A stretch of 64,000 nt of DNA, from NCBI RefSeq assembly GCF_020567705.1, contig NZ_JAJDJU010000003.1, positions 62,001 to 126,000 of the forward strand, in the 5' to 3' direction. The stretch's first letter is position 1. Every line of letters starts with the position of its first letter. Made by a program: the position numbers and the translations under genes. Shown piece by piece: positions 1 through 8,196 of this stretch. The notes beneath the pieces are model-generated. The model did no database searches, was not told the DNA's origin, and was given only the letters and a program-made list of their open reading frames with translations. This stretch comes from Acidocella sp. KAb 2-4 (GTDB lineage Bacteria; Pseudomonadota; Alphaproteobacteria; Acetobacterales; Acetobacteraceae).

Positions 1-374
1 TAAGGCGGGTCGAGGAACACCAGATCATGCGGTTCGCCGGGCGGGGCGGCCAGCACATCGCCCGCCACCACGCGGGCCACGCTCCCGGCCTTACAAGCGG
101 CGATGTTGGCGCGCAGCGCCTTGAGCGCGGCCGGTGCCTGCTCGAAGAACACCACCCGCGCGGCGCCGCGCGAGAGCGCCTCCAGCCCATAGGCGCCGGT
201 GCCTGCGAAGACGTCCAGCACCGTCGACCCGCGCAGATCGCACCAGGGGGCGTGGGCCAGAATGTCGAACACCGCCTGGCGGGCGCGGGCATTGGTGGGG
301 CGGGTCTCCACCCCCTCGGGCGCGGCGAGTTTGCGGCCTTTGAACGCCCCGGCGATGATGCGCGGCGCGCTCAC
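1..374 (-). CDS. rsmD: 16S rRNA (guanine(966)-N2)-methyltransferase RsmD, 3' part outside window
   Basis: SAM-dependent methyltransferase that modifies G966 of 16S rRNA during 30S assembly. The visible 124 codons begin at a GTG and read VSAPRIIAGAFKGRKLAAP, then the family pattern TRPTNARARQAVFDIL, the SAM-binding stretch LDVFAGTGAYGLEALSRGA, and end exactly at the catalytic DPPY motif at the window edge. The C-terminal third is missing only because the window stops. The GTG start overlaps the TGA of the pseudouridine synthase by 4 bp, so the two rRNA-modification genes are probably translationally coupled. The family assignment is firm. Confidence 0.93.
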   Translation of the reverse strand, partial: MSAPRIIAGAFKGRKLAAPEGVETRPTNARARQAVFDILAHAPWCDLRGSTVLDVFAGTGAYGLEALSRGAARVVFFEQAPAALKALRANIAACKAGSVARVVAGDVLAAPPGEPHDLVFLDPP

Positions 375-1114
375 TTCTCCAGGCCCGGCACCTGTTCGCG
401 CAGCACCTTGCCGTTCACCTCCTCGGCGCAGCCGCGCGGCAGCGTGCCGAGCTGGAACGGCCCGTAGGCGACCCGGATCAGCCGCGTGACCGGCAGTTCC
501 AGCGCCTGCATCACGCGGCGGATCTCGCGGTTCTTGCCCTCGCGCAGGCTCATCGAGAGCCAGGTGTTGGAGCGCTGCACGGAGTCGATATGCGCCTCGA
601 TCGGCCCGTATTTCACGCCCTCCACCACCATGCCATCGGCCAGGCGCTTCAGCTTGTCGGGAGCGACGCCGCCATGCACGCGCACGCGGTAGCGGCGCAG
701 CCAGCCCATCGCGGGCAATTCCAGCTTGCGGGCGAGCGCACCGTCATTGGTGAGCAGCAGCAGCCCCTCGGAGGTGAGATCCAGCCGCCCCACCGAGATC
801 ACGCGCGGCATGCCGGGCGGCAGATTGTCGAACACGGTCGGGCGGCCTTCCGGGTCCTTATGCGTGGTCACCAGGCCGTCGGGCTTGTGGTAGCGCCATA
901 GCCGCGTGCGTTCCGGCGCGTCCACGGGCTTGCCGTCCACCAGCACCATGTCGCCGGGTTTCACGAAGGTCGCGGGCTGCGTCACCGGCTCGTTATTCAG
1001 CCGCACGCGCCCGGCGGCGATCATCGCCTCGGCATCGCGGCGGCTGGCCACCCCGGCGCGGGAGAGGAATTTGGCGATGCGCTCGCCGCGGGCGGTGTCC
1101 TCCGCCTCAGTCAT
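371..1114 (-). CDS. rluB: 23S rRNA pseudouridine synthase, RluB/RsuA family
   Basis: Pseudouridine synthase of 247 aa. An N-terminal S4 RNA-binding domain (ERIAKFLSRAGVASRRDAEAMI) is followed by the RsuA/RluB catalytic domain with the motif VGRLDLTSEGLLLLTNDG, whose Asp is the catalytic nucleophile in the family, and GKNREIRRVM near the end. The ATG at 1114 was chosen because upstream in-frame codons fall inside the neighbouring amidotransferase gene and the S4 domain begins shortly after it. It overlaps the amidotransferase 3' end by 8 bp and rsmD by 4 bp. RluB (U2605 of 23S rRNA) is the likeliest subtype; RsuA or RluE/F cannot be excluded from sequence alone. Confidence 0.9.
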   Translation of the reverse strand: MTEAEDTARGERIAKFLSRAGVASRRDAEAMIAAGRVRLNNEPVTQPATFVKPGDMVLVDGKPVDAPERTRLWRYHKPDGLVTTHKDPEGRPTVFDNLPPGMPRVISVGRLDLTSEGLLLLTNDGALARKLELPAMGWLRRYRVRVHGGVAPDKLKRLADGMVVEGVKYGPIEAHIDSVQRSNTWLSMSLREGKNREIRRVMQALELPVTRLIRVAYGPFQLGTLPRGCAEEVNGKVLREQVPGLEK

Positions 1115-1817
1115 GGCACGCCGCCAGGAAGGCTTGATACAGCGCGGTATCGCCCGGATCGACGAAATATTCCGGGTGCCATTGCACGCCAATGCAGAAT
1201 TTGCGCGCGGGATCTTCGATGCCCTCGATCACCCCATCCGGCGCCACGGCGTTGACCACGCTGCGCCCTGGCGCGCGCACGGCCTGATGGTGCGAGGTGT
1301 TCACCTGCATCGTGGCGCCCACGATCTCATAAAGCCGCGTGCCGGGGGTGATTTGCACCGTGTGGCCCGGCTCGTAATGGCTGGTCTTCTGCTCATGCTC
1401 CAGCGCATCCGCGATGGCGTCGGGGATATGCTGGAACAGCGTGCCGCCCAGCGCCACGGCCAGCAATTGCTGCCCGCCGCAAATGCCCAGCACGGGCATG
1501 TCGCGCCGCAGCGCCCCTTGCAGAAAGGCCATCTCGGCGGTGGTGCGGTCCGCCTTCAGCTCCACGGTCTGGTGGCGCTCGGTCTCGCCATACAGGGCCG
1601 GGTCCACGTCGAACGCGCCGCCGGTGACGATCAACCCGTCCAGCCGGTCGAGATACGCATCGGCCAGCGCCGCGTCGTGCGGCAGGGCCACGGCCAGCCC
1701 ACCGAGGCTGTTCACCGCCTCGGTGTAATTTTGCCGCAGCGCGTACCACGGATATTTCGACCAGCCGCCAGCGGGTTCGGCATCCAGGGTCAGACCAATC
1801 AAAGGGCGTTTTTTCAT
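1107..1817 (-). CDS. Class I glutamine amidotransferase, gamma-glutamyl-GABA hydrolase (PuuD-like) family
   Basis: Peptidase C26 family protein of 236 aa. The nucleophile elbow GICGGQQ places Cys near residue 113, and GVQWHPEYF supplies the His and Glu of the triad near residues 214 and 216. The family hydrolyses gamma-glutamyl bonds, for example gamma-glutamyl-GABA in the putrescine (Puu) route. The ATG at 1817 is preferred over a GTG three codons upstream. It lies in a housekeeping string, yet could act with the two glutamine-synthetase-like ligases at 32.3-35.2 kb, which make gamma-glutamylamides in this family. That link is inference. Confidence 0.85.
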   Translation of the reverse strand: MKKRPLIGLTLDAEPAGGWSKYPWYALRQNYTEAVNSLGGLAVALPHDAALADAYLDRLDGLIVTGGAFDVDPALYGETERHQTVELKADRTTAEMAFLQGALRRDMPVLGICGGQQLLAVALGGTLFQHIPDAIADALEHEQKTSHYEPGHTVQITPGTRLYEIVGATMQVNTSHHQAVRAPGRSVVNAVAPDGVIEGIEDPARKFCIGVQWHPEYFVDPGDTALYQAFLAACHD

Positions 1818-1865
1818 GCCTTGCACCTAGACCCGCGCCGCCATGGAAGGCAAATCTGCGCGGCG

Positions 1866-2315
1866 ATGAAAACCCCGATGGAGATAGCCCTCAGCGAAGC
1901 CCGCCGCGCCGCCGAAGCCGGTGAGGTGCCGGTAGGCGCGGTGCTGACCGACGCCGCCGGTGTGGTGCTGGCCGTGGCGGGCAACCGCACCGAGGCCGGG
2001 CAGGATCCCGCCGCCCATGCCGAGATGCTGGTGCTCACTGCCGCCCGCGCCGCGCGGGGCGGCAAATATCTGGCCGATTGCACGTTGACGGTGACGCTGG
2101 AGCCCTGCGCCATGTGCGCCGGGGCGATCGCGGCGTTCCGCGTCGGCCGGGTGGTGTTTGGCGCTTACGACCCGAAATCGGGCGGGGTGGAGCATGGGCC
2201 GCGCGTGTTTTCGCACGCCACCACGCACCATAAGCCGGAGGTGATCGGCGGCGTGCGCGAGGCTGATTGCGCCGCCCTGCTGAGCGATTTCTTCGCCGGA
2301 TTCCGCGATGCCTGA
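1866..2315 (+). CDS. tadA: tRNA-specific adenosine(34) deaminase TadA
   Basis: Zinc-dependent deaminase of 149 aa that converts A34 to inosine in tRNA-Arg(ACG), an essential wobble modification. The zinc site is intact: HAE (His51, catalytic Glu53) and PCAMC (Cys81, Cys84). VPVGAVL near residue 21 and the C-terminal [10 protein letters not shown] region are typical of bacterial TadA. A much longer open frame runs upstream, but the conserved protein starts at this ATG, 48 bp from the divergent amidotransferase start. The last 8 bp overlap rnhB, so the two are probably co-translated. Confidence 0.95.
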   Translation: MKTPMEIALSEARRAAEAGEVPVGAVLTDAAGVVLAVAGNRTEAGQDPAAHAEMLVLTAARAARGGKYLADCTLTVTLEPCAMCAGAIAAFRVGRVVFGAYDPKSGGVEHGPRVFSHATTHHKPEVIGGVREADCAALLSDFFAGFRDA

Positions 2316-2904
2316 TCTCGCGCATGAGCGCCGCCTGGGCGGGTTGGTGGCCGGGGTGGACGAGGTGGGGCGCGGCCCGCTGGCCGGGCCGGTGGTGGCG
2401 GCGGCGGTGATCCTGCCCGCCGACTTGCCCGACGAGCTGGCCCGGCTGATCGATGATTCCAAGAAGCTCTCCGCCGCGCGGCGGGCGCGGGCGCTGGCGG
2501 CGCTGCGCGAGAGCGGTGCGGTAATGGCGCTGGGCGCGGCCTCGGTGCGGGAGATTTTTGCGCTGAACATTCTGCATGCCTCGATGCTGGCCATGCGCCG
2601 CGCCATCGCCCGGCTGCCGGTGGCGCCGAGCCATGTGCTGGTGGACGGCAACCGCGACCCGCGCTGCGGCCTGCCCTGCACGACGCTGGTGGGGGGCGAC
2701 GCGCTTTCGCTCTCCATCGCGGCGGCGTCGATTTTGGCCAAGCAAACCCGTGACGGGCTGATGCAGCGCCTCGCCACGCGCTACCCGGATTATGGCTGGG
2801 AGAAGAATGCGGGCTATGCCGCCCAGATCCACCGCGAGGCAATCATCGCCCGCGGCGCCACGCCGCATCACCGGATGGGTTTCGGCCCGTTATTGGGTGG
2901 GTAG
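2308..2904 (+). CDS. rnhB: Ribonuclease HII
   Basis: RNase HII of 198 aa, which nicks RNA-DNA hybrids and removes misincorporated ribonucleotides. Motif [22 protein letters not shown] carries the first two acidic catalytic residues (Asp18, Glu19). [10 protein letters not shown] and [15 protein letters not shown] give the other conserved blocks, followed by [10 protein letters not shown] and HRMGF at the C terminus. Length and motif order match the family. It overlaps tadA by 8 bp. The next gene is convergent and starts its stop codon only 4 bp away, without a clear terminator between them. Confidence 0.96.
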   Translation: MPDLAHERRLGGLVAGVDEVGRGPLAGPVVAAAVILPADLPDELARLIDDSKKLSAARRARALAALRESGAVMALGAASVREIFALNILHASMLAMRRAIARLPVAPSHVLVDGNRDPRCGLPCTTLVGGDALSLSIAAASILAKQTRDGLMQRLATRYPDYGWEKNAGYAAQIHREAIIARGATPHHRMGFGPLLGG

Positions 2905-2907
2905 GTA

Positions 2908-3252
2908 TTATTGCCCCAACTGGTCGCAGGCGGGCAGCAGCGCGAGATCGGCCTGCACCTGGTCTAGCTTGCTCTGCGGCAGCCTGCCGCCGGAGAACGA
3001 GGCGATCTGCATCAGGCTCATATCCTCAAACAGCGGGTAGCTGCGGCTGGCCATCAGCCCCGGCACGTCGCGGCTCAGCACCGCCTTGCCGCGCGGGTCG
3101 GCGGCGATGCGCGACACCGGGGTGTCGAGCGAGAAACGCACGGCCATGGGCTGGGCCGCCGCCATGCGTGGGGGCTGCTCCGCACAGCCTGGGAGAAAGG
3201 CAATGCCTGTCAGCAGCGCGCTCAGCACGATATCCCGTGGCATTGTGATCAT
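2908..3252 (-). CDS. Small putative lipoprotein of unknown function
   Basis: A 114-aa protein without a recognised domain. The N terminus is a signal peptide: a short charged start, a hydrophobic run (IVLSALLTGIAFLPG) and a lipobox-like LPGC whose Cys would be lipidated. The mature part contains SLDTPVSRIAADPRGKAVLSRDVPGL and a C terminus rich in Leu and Gln. The ATG at 3252 is preferred over an earlier in-frame ATG because GAGGAGG lies 9 nt upstream. It is convergent with rnhB and a monocistronic unit. Function cannot be assigned; export and lipidation are inferred from the signal only. Confidence 0.7.
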   Translation of the reverse strand: MITMPRDIVLSALLTGIAFLPGCAEQPPRMAAAQPMAVRFSLDTPVSRIAADPRGKAVLSRDVPGLMASRSYPLFEDMSLMQIASFSGGRLPQSKLDQVQADLALLPACDQLGQ

Positions 3253-3388
3253 CGCTGTCGTCCTCCTCACGCGGGGTCTTACCCCATCCTCAGGGTAAGC
3301 TTAGCGTGGCGGTCCGGCGATGGAAATTAAATTAACCCAATACTGGTTTCATGGGGTTCGGCTGAAAGGGTGAGTTGTGACCCCGTCA

Positions 3389-4906
3389 TTATGGGGGAGT
3401 GGTCCCATAAACTTCGACCTGCTCCAGGTGTAGAAAGTCCCGCTTTAGCAGTTTTACCCTCACGAAACGGCCGCGGATTGGCTGCGCGGGCTTGAAAATC
3501 AGAGGCTTACCGTCGGCCCCGCCAAATGGCGCATCGGACTCGTAGCGAAAGGCCTCGAAATATTCATCCTCCATTTCAGAAATTTCTATAGCAAGACTGT
3601 TCGCCCGATGTGAGACGACCTGATTGTCGATACGGTTGAATATCCAGATTTCCGAAATTTCTAATGATTTTGAGAGGTCTACCTGCCACCAGGGATGATT
3701 TTCGACATCTGTGTGGAAGGAATATTTTCCGTCAATCGTGCCGTCTACTGCACCGGCCGCATCTGTTTCTGGCGTTTTTCCAACCGACCACGCGCAAACA
3801 GAACTTTGCGTCGCGGGCTTGCCCAAGGCGATATTTTTCGCACGCGGGCGCGGCGGAAGAACATACAAATCGTAGCCGTGAAGCTTCCCAATTTTTTCGT
3901 GGTGCTGCGCCACGCTAACACATTGCCCCCGGCTGATGCTCCAGGCTGCATCGGGGTGCCGCCGCAGGTACGATTCATGGCTGGCTATGTCGATGTCACT
4001 GTATTGCTCGCGGGCTTTGTGTGAGATGTGGCGCACGCAATCATCCGAGATGGCTTCTGTGACGGGATTTAGCGATTGCGTGAACTTAAGATAATCGGCT
4101 TCTGCCGAGGCCAGGAGTATAGGAAATAGATGATAACGGTATCGAGGATCACCTAGCGGTGTGAGGTCGATCCCGCCGAGGCCGTGCGCGCGATTGGGTA
4201 GACAAAACGGATGCAGGAAGCCCAGCAGCGGATAGTGAATTTCAGCCGCTTCGGAGAGCCAGGCGGCCAGCCAGGAAAATGTACTTACGGTAATGCAGAG
4301 ATGCTTTGCGTGCAGCAACCGGTTGAAATCGGCCAGGGGGCCGCCACTGGGAATGAACCGCGCCTCAGGAAACGCCGCTTGGATGGCTCGGATATAGGCG
4401 CAATCCTGAATCTGCCCGAGAAAGACGGGGCGGCGGCCGGTGGTTTTGACCAGCATCTGGTAAAAATTTACGGGGACCAAGGGATACCAGTAGACACCGC
4501 CAGTGAGGATTTCACCGGCGCGTATATTGATTACGATATCGTCGTCGCTGAACGGTTCGATGTCGAGAGGTTGTTTTTTGAAAAGCAGATCGCGATAAAA
4601 TTCCGGTTCTGCGTACAAATCATGCCGTTGAAAATAGCCCCGAAATACGATGTTCTTTTTGCCGGAGGCGATAATGTTATCTGCTGTTTTTGCGGGGGCT
4701 GTCAGGTCCGTGTCATGGATAATTAGGCTGTTTTCCTGATCGGCGAGCATGTGTTCATGCCGGTCGGAATCGAAAGCCAAACCGATCTCGGGCAGGTGAC
4801 AGTTATAGGTGACTGCTTCCGGGATATAGAGCGCGACGGCTAGAGCGGCCATGTACTCCAACAGCCGATTGCCCATGTTACCCATGGGGGTGATCGAAAA
4901 ATACAT
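3389..4906 (-). CDS. Glycosyltransferase-like protein with C-terminal F5/8 type C (discoidin) domain
   Basis: A 505-aa two-domain protein. Residues ~1-300 start with SITPMGNMGNRLLEYMAALAVA and contain IVINIRAGEI, which recalls the N-terminal GNxxxQY-like block and the H-x-R-x-G/D motif of GT11/NodZ-type fucosyltransferases. Residues ~360-505 form a discoidin/F5-8C carbohydrate-binding fold: NIALGKPATQSSV, DGTIDGKYSFHTD, WWQVDL, VRVKLL. The ATG at 4906 has GGAG 5 nt upstream. Base composition is visibly more AT-rich than its neighbours, suggesting acquisition. There is no signal peptide, and no polysaccharide genes lie beside it. The enzymatic call is tentative; the discoidin call is firmer. 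Confidence 0.65.
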   Translation of the reverse strand: MYFSITPMGNMGNRLLEYMAALAVALYIPEAVTYNCHLPEIGLAFDSDRHEHMLADQENSLIIHDTDLTAPAKTADNIIASGKKNIVFRGYFQRHDLYAEPEFYRDLLFKKQPLDIEPFSDDDIVINIRAGEILTGGVYWYPLVPVNFYQMLVKTTGRRPVFLGQIQDCAYIRAIQAAFPEARFIPSGGPLADFNRLLHAKHLCITVSTFSWLAAWLSEAAEIHYPLLGFLHPFCLPNRAHGLGGIDLTPLGDPRYRYHLFPILLASAEADYLKFTQSLNPVTEAISDDCVRHISHKAREQYSDIDIASHESYLRRHPDAAWSISRGQCVSVAQHHEKIGKLHGYDLYVLPPRPRAKNIALGKPATQSSVCAWSVGKTPETDAAGAVDGTIDGKYSFHTDVENHPWWQVDLSKSLEISEIWIFNRIDNQVVSHRANSLAIEISEMEDEYFEAFRYESDAPFGGADGKPLIFKPAQPIRGRFVRVKLLKRDFLHLEQVEVYGTTPP

Positions 4907-4942
4907 TTTTTCTCCGTTCGTTTCCATGAGGCGTAAGATTGC

Positions 4943-5389
4943 CTACCCCGCCTTCACCCAGCCCGTGTCTTCTTGTTTCCAATAGGTCAGGTTGTGGCCC
5001 CCCGCCTTGGCGGCGCGCCAGCGTTCGCGCGCGGCGGTGACGGCGGCGCCGTCATTGCCGTCGAACAGGTCGAACACGCGCTTGAAGCCCTCGGCCTCGG
5101 CGCCGGCGCCGTTGATGCGGAACAGGAAGGCCGCGTGCGCCGGGTTGTCCTCGCCGCGCAGGGTGAGGAAGATCGGCTGCCACTCGGGGTGCGGCGTTTT
5201 ATCGGTGCCATGGGGGAGCCAGTCGGGGGTGTGGCAGGTCCATAGCCGTTCATCCAGCGCCTTCAGCAGCGCGTCGTCCGGGCAGACCACCAGCGCCTTC
5301 TCGCCCGCCTGCAACGTACGCCCGAGCAGGGCGGGCAGGGCGGTGAACACGTCCGACCGCGTGAGGTGGTAGAACCCGATTTCGGCCAT
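4943..5389 (-). CDS. holC: DNA polymerase III chi subunit
   Basis: A 148-aa HolC homologue, part of the clamp-loader accessory proteins that connect the replisome to SSB. The start MAEIGFYHLTRS, VCPDDALLKALDERLWT and the C-terminal DGNDGAAVTAARERWRAAKAGGHNLTYWKQ correspond to the family. The ATG overlaps the TGA of the Mrp-family gene by one base (TGATG-type coupling), so holC is co-transcribed behind it. Alphaproteobacterial chi proteins are poorly conserved, but length and end motifs fit well. Confidence 0.9.
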   Translation of the reverse strand: MAEIGFYHLTRSDVFTALPALLGRTLQAGEKALVVCPDDALLKALDERLWTCHTPDWLPHGTDKTPHPEWQPIFLTLRGEDNPAHAAFLFRINGAGAEAEGFKRVFDLFDGNDGAAVTAARERWRAAKAGGHNLTYWKQEDTGWVKAG

Positions 5390-6390
5390 CAGCCGGCCAG
5401 CGCCTGCGCCACTTGCGCGGCGAGGTCGCGGAATGCTTCGGCGACTTGGCTCTGCGGCTGGCTGGCCACCACCGGGGCACCGGCATCGCCCGCTTCGCGG
5501 ATGGCCAGTTGCAGCGGGATCTCGCCGAGGAACGGCACGCCCAGGCGCTCAGCCTCGGCCCGCGCGCCGCCATGGCCGAAGATATCCGAGCGGTGGCCGC
5601 AATTCGGGCAGCAGAAATACGACATGTTTTCGACAACGCCGAGCACCGGCACGCCAACCTGCGCAAACATCTGCACGCCGCGGCGCGCGTCCAGCAGCGC
5701 AATGTCCTGCGGGGTGGAGACGATCACCGCGCCGGCGGGCTTGGCCTTCTGCGCCAGGGTGAGCTGGGCGTCGCCGGTGCCGGGCGGCATGTCCACCACC
5801 AGCACGTCGAGCTCGCCCCAATCGGCCTGGCCGAGCATCTGGTTGAGCGCGCCCATCACCATCGGTCCGCGCCAGATCAGCGCCTTATCCTCGGGCACCA
5901 GGAAGCCGATGGACATGACCCGCACGCCCCAGGCCTCCAGCGGGATCATCCGGCCCTCCCGCACCTCGGGCTTGCGCGTCAGCCCGAGCATCTTGGGCAG
6001 CGAGGGGCCGTAGATATCGGCATCCAGCAGCCCGGTCTTCAGCCCGCTCTGCGCCAGCGCCACCGCGAGGTTCACGGCCACGGTGGATTTGCCGACGCCG
6101 CCCTTGCCCGAGGCCACGGCGACGACATGCTTCACCCCCGGCAGCACGGTTTCGGCGGTGGGCGGGGCGGGGGGCGCGGCATGGGCGGTGAGCACCACGG
6201 CGGCCGATTTTACGCCGGGCAGGGCGCGCAGGGCGGCCTCCACCTCGCGGCGCAGCGGCTCCAGCCCGGCGGCTTCCTCGCGCGTGGCGGTCAGGCTCAC
6301 CTGCACCAGCCCGTCGCGCACATGCACCCCGTCCAAGCGGCGGGTGAGATTGAATGGCGCCAGCGCGGCGCGGATATCATCTTCGGTCAT
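5389..6390 (-). CDS. mrp: Mrp/ApbC family iron-sulfur carrier P-loop ATPase
   Basis: A 333-aa ATPase believed to bind and hand over Fe-S clusters to apoproteins. Residues ~1-95 form the MIP18/DUF59 domain; the deviant Walker A GKGGVGKSTVAVNLA follows at ~105, then DADIYGPSLPKMLG, DVLVVDMPPGTGDAQLTLAQK and the cluster-binding CxxC in NMSYFCCPNCGHRSDIFG. The start at 6390 (MTEDDIRAAL) matches the usual family N terminus; an ATG four codons upstream is also possible. The gene diverges from the HtrA protease with about 64 bp between the starts. Confidence 0.92.
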   Translation of the reverse strand: MTEDDIRAALAPFNLTRRLDGVHVRDGLVQVSLTATREEAAGLEPLRREVEAALRALPGVKSAAVVLTAHAAPPAPPTAETVLPGVKHVVAVASGKGGVGKSTVAVNLAVALAQSGLKTGLLDADIYGPSLPKMLGLTRKPEVREGRMIPLEAWGVRVMSIGFLVPEDKALIWRGPMVMGALNQMLGQADWGELDVLVVDMPPGTGDAQLTLAQKAKPAGAVIVSTPQDIALLDARRGVQMFAQVGVPVLGVVENMSYFCCPNCGHRSDIFGHGGARAEAERLGVPFLGEIPLQLAIREAGDAGAPVVASQPQSQVAEAFRDLAAQVAQALAG

Positions 6391-6454
6391 GCGCCAAGAC
6401 ATATCCCGCCAATCCCCTCTTGCGAAGATCGGTCCCCGCCCGCAAACTCGCCTC

Positions 6455-7849
6455 ATGCCGTTTTCCGCCCGCCCGCTCTGCGCGCTGTTTCTCCTGGCCG
6501 GGGGCGTTGCCCGCGCGGCTGATATGCCGCCGCCTTTGGCCGATCTCGCGGCCAAGGTGATGCCCGCGGTGGTCAGCATCGCCGCCATGGCGCCGGCGGG
6601 CGATAATAGTGGTGATAATGGGGGCGACAACGGCGGCGATGGCGGTGATAGCGGCCCGCAGACCACCGCGGACACGCCGGACAACACCGCCGGCACCGTG
6701 GTGCCGCCGCCAAAAACGATCGAATCTCTAGGCTCCGGCTTCGTGTTTGACCCGGCGGGGTACATCCTCACCAATGAGCATGTGGTGAACGGCGCCGACA
6801 CGGTCATCGTTACCTTCCCCGATGGCACCGTCTACACCGCCGCCATCGCGGGGCGGGACAAACCGGCCGATCTCGCGGTGCTGAAAGTCGATGCCGGGCA
6901 CAAGCTGCCTTATGTGACGTTTGGCGACTCCGGCAAATTGCGTGTCGGGGATTGGGTGCTTGCCGTGGGCAACCCGTTCGGCCTGCCTGGCTCCAACTCG
7001 GCCGGCATCGTGAGCGCCCTGCACCGTGACATTGGCGACACCGATTTCGACGACCTGATCCAGACCGATGCCGCCATCAACAAGGGCAATTCCGGCGGGC
7101 CGATGTTCAATATGGCGGGGCAGGTGGTGGGGGTGAATTCCGCAATCTACGCCCCCAACGGCACCTCGGACGGCGTGGGCTTCGCCATTCCCTCCGCCAT
7201 GGCCGAGCCGGTGGCCGAGGCGCTGGCGCATGACGGCGCGATGACCCGCGGCTGGCTCGGCGTCGCCAGTGAGGATGTCACCCCCCAGGTGCAGGCGGCG
7301 CTGCATCTGCCGGGCCCAGGCGGCGCGCTGGTCGGTGAGGTTTCGCCCGGCAGCCCGGCTGATGGCACGCTGCGCGTGGGTGATGTGATCACCAAGCTGG
7401 CCGGGGTGAGCGTGGATAATCCGCGCGCCTTGCAGATCCGCACCGCCGAGATCCCGGCTGGGCAGCGCGTGGCGGTCAGCTATTGGCGCGATGGCGCGCC
7501 GGCTCAGGCGCAGATCATCATCAGGGTGCCGCCGCCGGCGCTGGATGAGAGCATTACCCCCGCCGCCCCTGGCCCGGTGGCTCTGCCCGGCCTGGGGCTG
7601 AGTGTTGCGGTCACACCGGCGGATAACGGGGTGAGCGTGCTCTCGGCCAGCGGCCCGGCGGCCAAGGCCGGCATCGTGCCGGGCGATGTGATCGAGCAGC
7701 TCAATGGCGAAACCGTGGCCGCGGCGGATGAGCTGCAAGCCAAGCTGAAGGCGTTGGGCGGCAATCCGCCGGTGTTCCTGATCAGCGGTAACGCGGCGGA
7801 TGGCACCAACCCGGGCCCGCGCTGGGTGCCGGTGATGCCGGGGGGATAA
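6455..7849 (+). CDS. Periplasmic serine protease, HtrA/DegP family
   Basis: A 464-aa S1C protease/chaperone. A signal peptide (LCALFLLAGGVARA) is followed by a first beta strand (VMPAVVSIAAM), then an unusual Gly-Asp-Asn-rich loop (residues 49-67) at the position of the DegP LA loop. The catalytic triad is intact: His109 in TNEHVV, Asp139 in ADLAVLKVD, Ser213 in GNSGGP. Two PDZ domains follow (about 250-340 and 370-460). The length is that of DegP/DegQ-type enzymes. It has its own promoter region opposite mrp. The role in envelope protein quality control is family knowledge. Confidence 0.93.
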   Translation: MPFSARPLCALFLLAGGVARAADMPPPLADLAAKVMPAVVSIAAMAPAGDNSGDNGGDNGGDGGDSGPQTTADTPDNTAGTVVPPPKTIESLGSGFVFDPAGYILTNEHVVNGADTVIVTFPDGTVYTAAIAGRDKPADLAVLKVDAGHKLPYVTFGDSGKLRVGDWVLAVGNPFGLPGSNSAGIVSALHRDIGDTDFDDLIQTDAAINKGNSGGPMFNMAGQVVGVNSAIYAPNGTSDGVGFAIPSAMAEPVAEALAHDGAMTRGWLGVASEDVTPQVQAALHLPGPGGALVGEVSPGSPADGTLRVGDVITKLAGVSVDNPRALQIRTAEIPAGQRVAVSYWRDGAPAQAQIIIRVPPPALDESITPAAPGPVALPGLGLSVAVTPADNGVSVLSASGPAAKAGIVPGDVIEQLNGETVAAADELQAKLKALGGNPPVFLISGNAADGTNPGPRWVPVMPGG

Positions 7850-7855
7850 ACCCCG

Positions 7856-8146
7856 CTATTGCGGCAGCCAGACGAAATGCGAGATCGCCTCGGCCAGCGC
7901 GATGTCCTTGGTGGTCACACCCCCCGAATCATGGGTGGTCAGGGTGATGCTCACCTTGTTGTAGCTGTTTGACCAATCCGGGTGATGATCGGCCTTTTCC
8001 GCCAGCAGCGCCACATGCGTGATGAAGGAAAACGCTTCGGCGAAATTCTTGAAGGTGAAATTCTGGTGGATGGATTTGCCGTCGGCGGCAAGATGCCATT
8101 TGCCGGGCAGGGTGGCGAGGGCGGCTTTGTCGAGCAGCTTGGACAT
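7856..8146 (-). CDS. Pterin-4a-carbinolamine dehydratase
   Basis: A 96-aa protein of the PCD/DCoH family, which recycles the tetrahydropterin cofactor of aromatic amino acid hydroxylases by dehydrating 4a-hydroxytetrahydrobiopterin. The diagnostic signature [22 protein letters not shown] is split over residues ~55-77, with the paired His and downstream Asp. The ATG at 8146 has AGGAG 7 nt upstream; the earlier in-frame ATG lacks one. It is convergent with the HtrA gene, the stops lying 6 bp apart. No phenylalanine hydroxylase is visible in the window, so its partner is elsewhere or its role differs. Confidence 0.92.
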   Translation of the reverse strand: MSKLLDKAALATLPGKWHLAADGKSIHQNFTFKNFAEAFSFITHVALLAEKADHHPDWSNSYNKVSITLTTHDSGGVTTKDIALAEAISHFVWLPQ

Positions 8147-8196
8147 GGCGTTTCTCCTCTGCATGGGAAATAAGCCGCCCCGCCTGCTTTACAATG

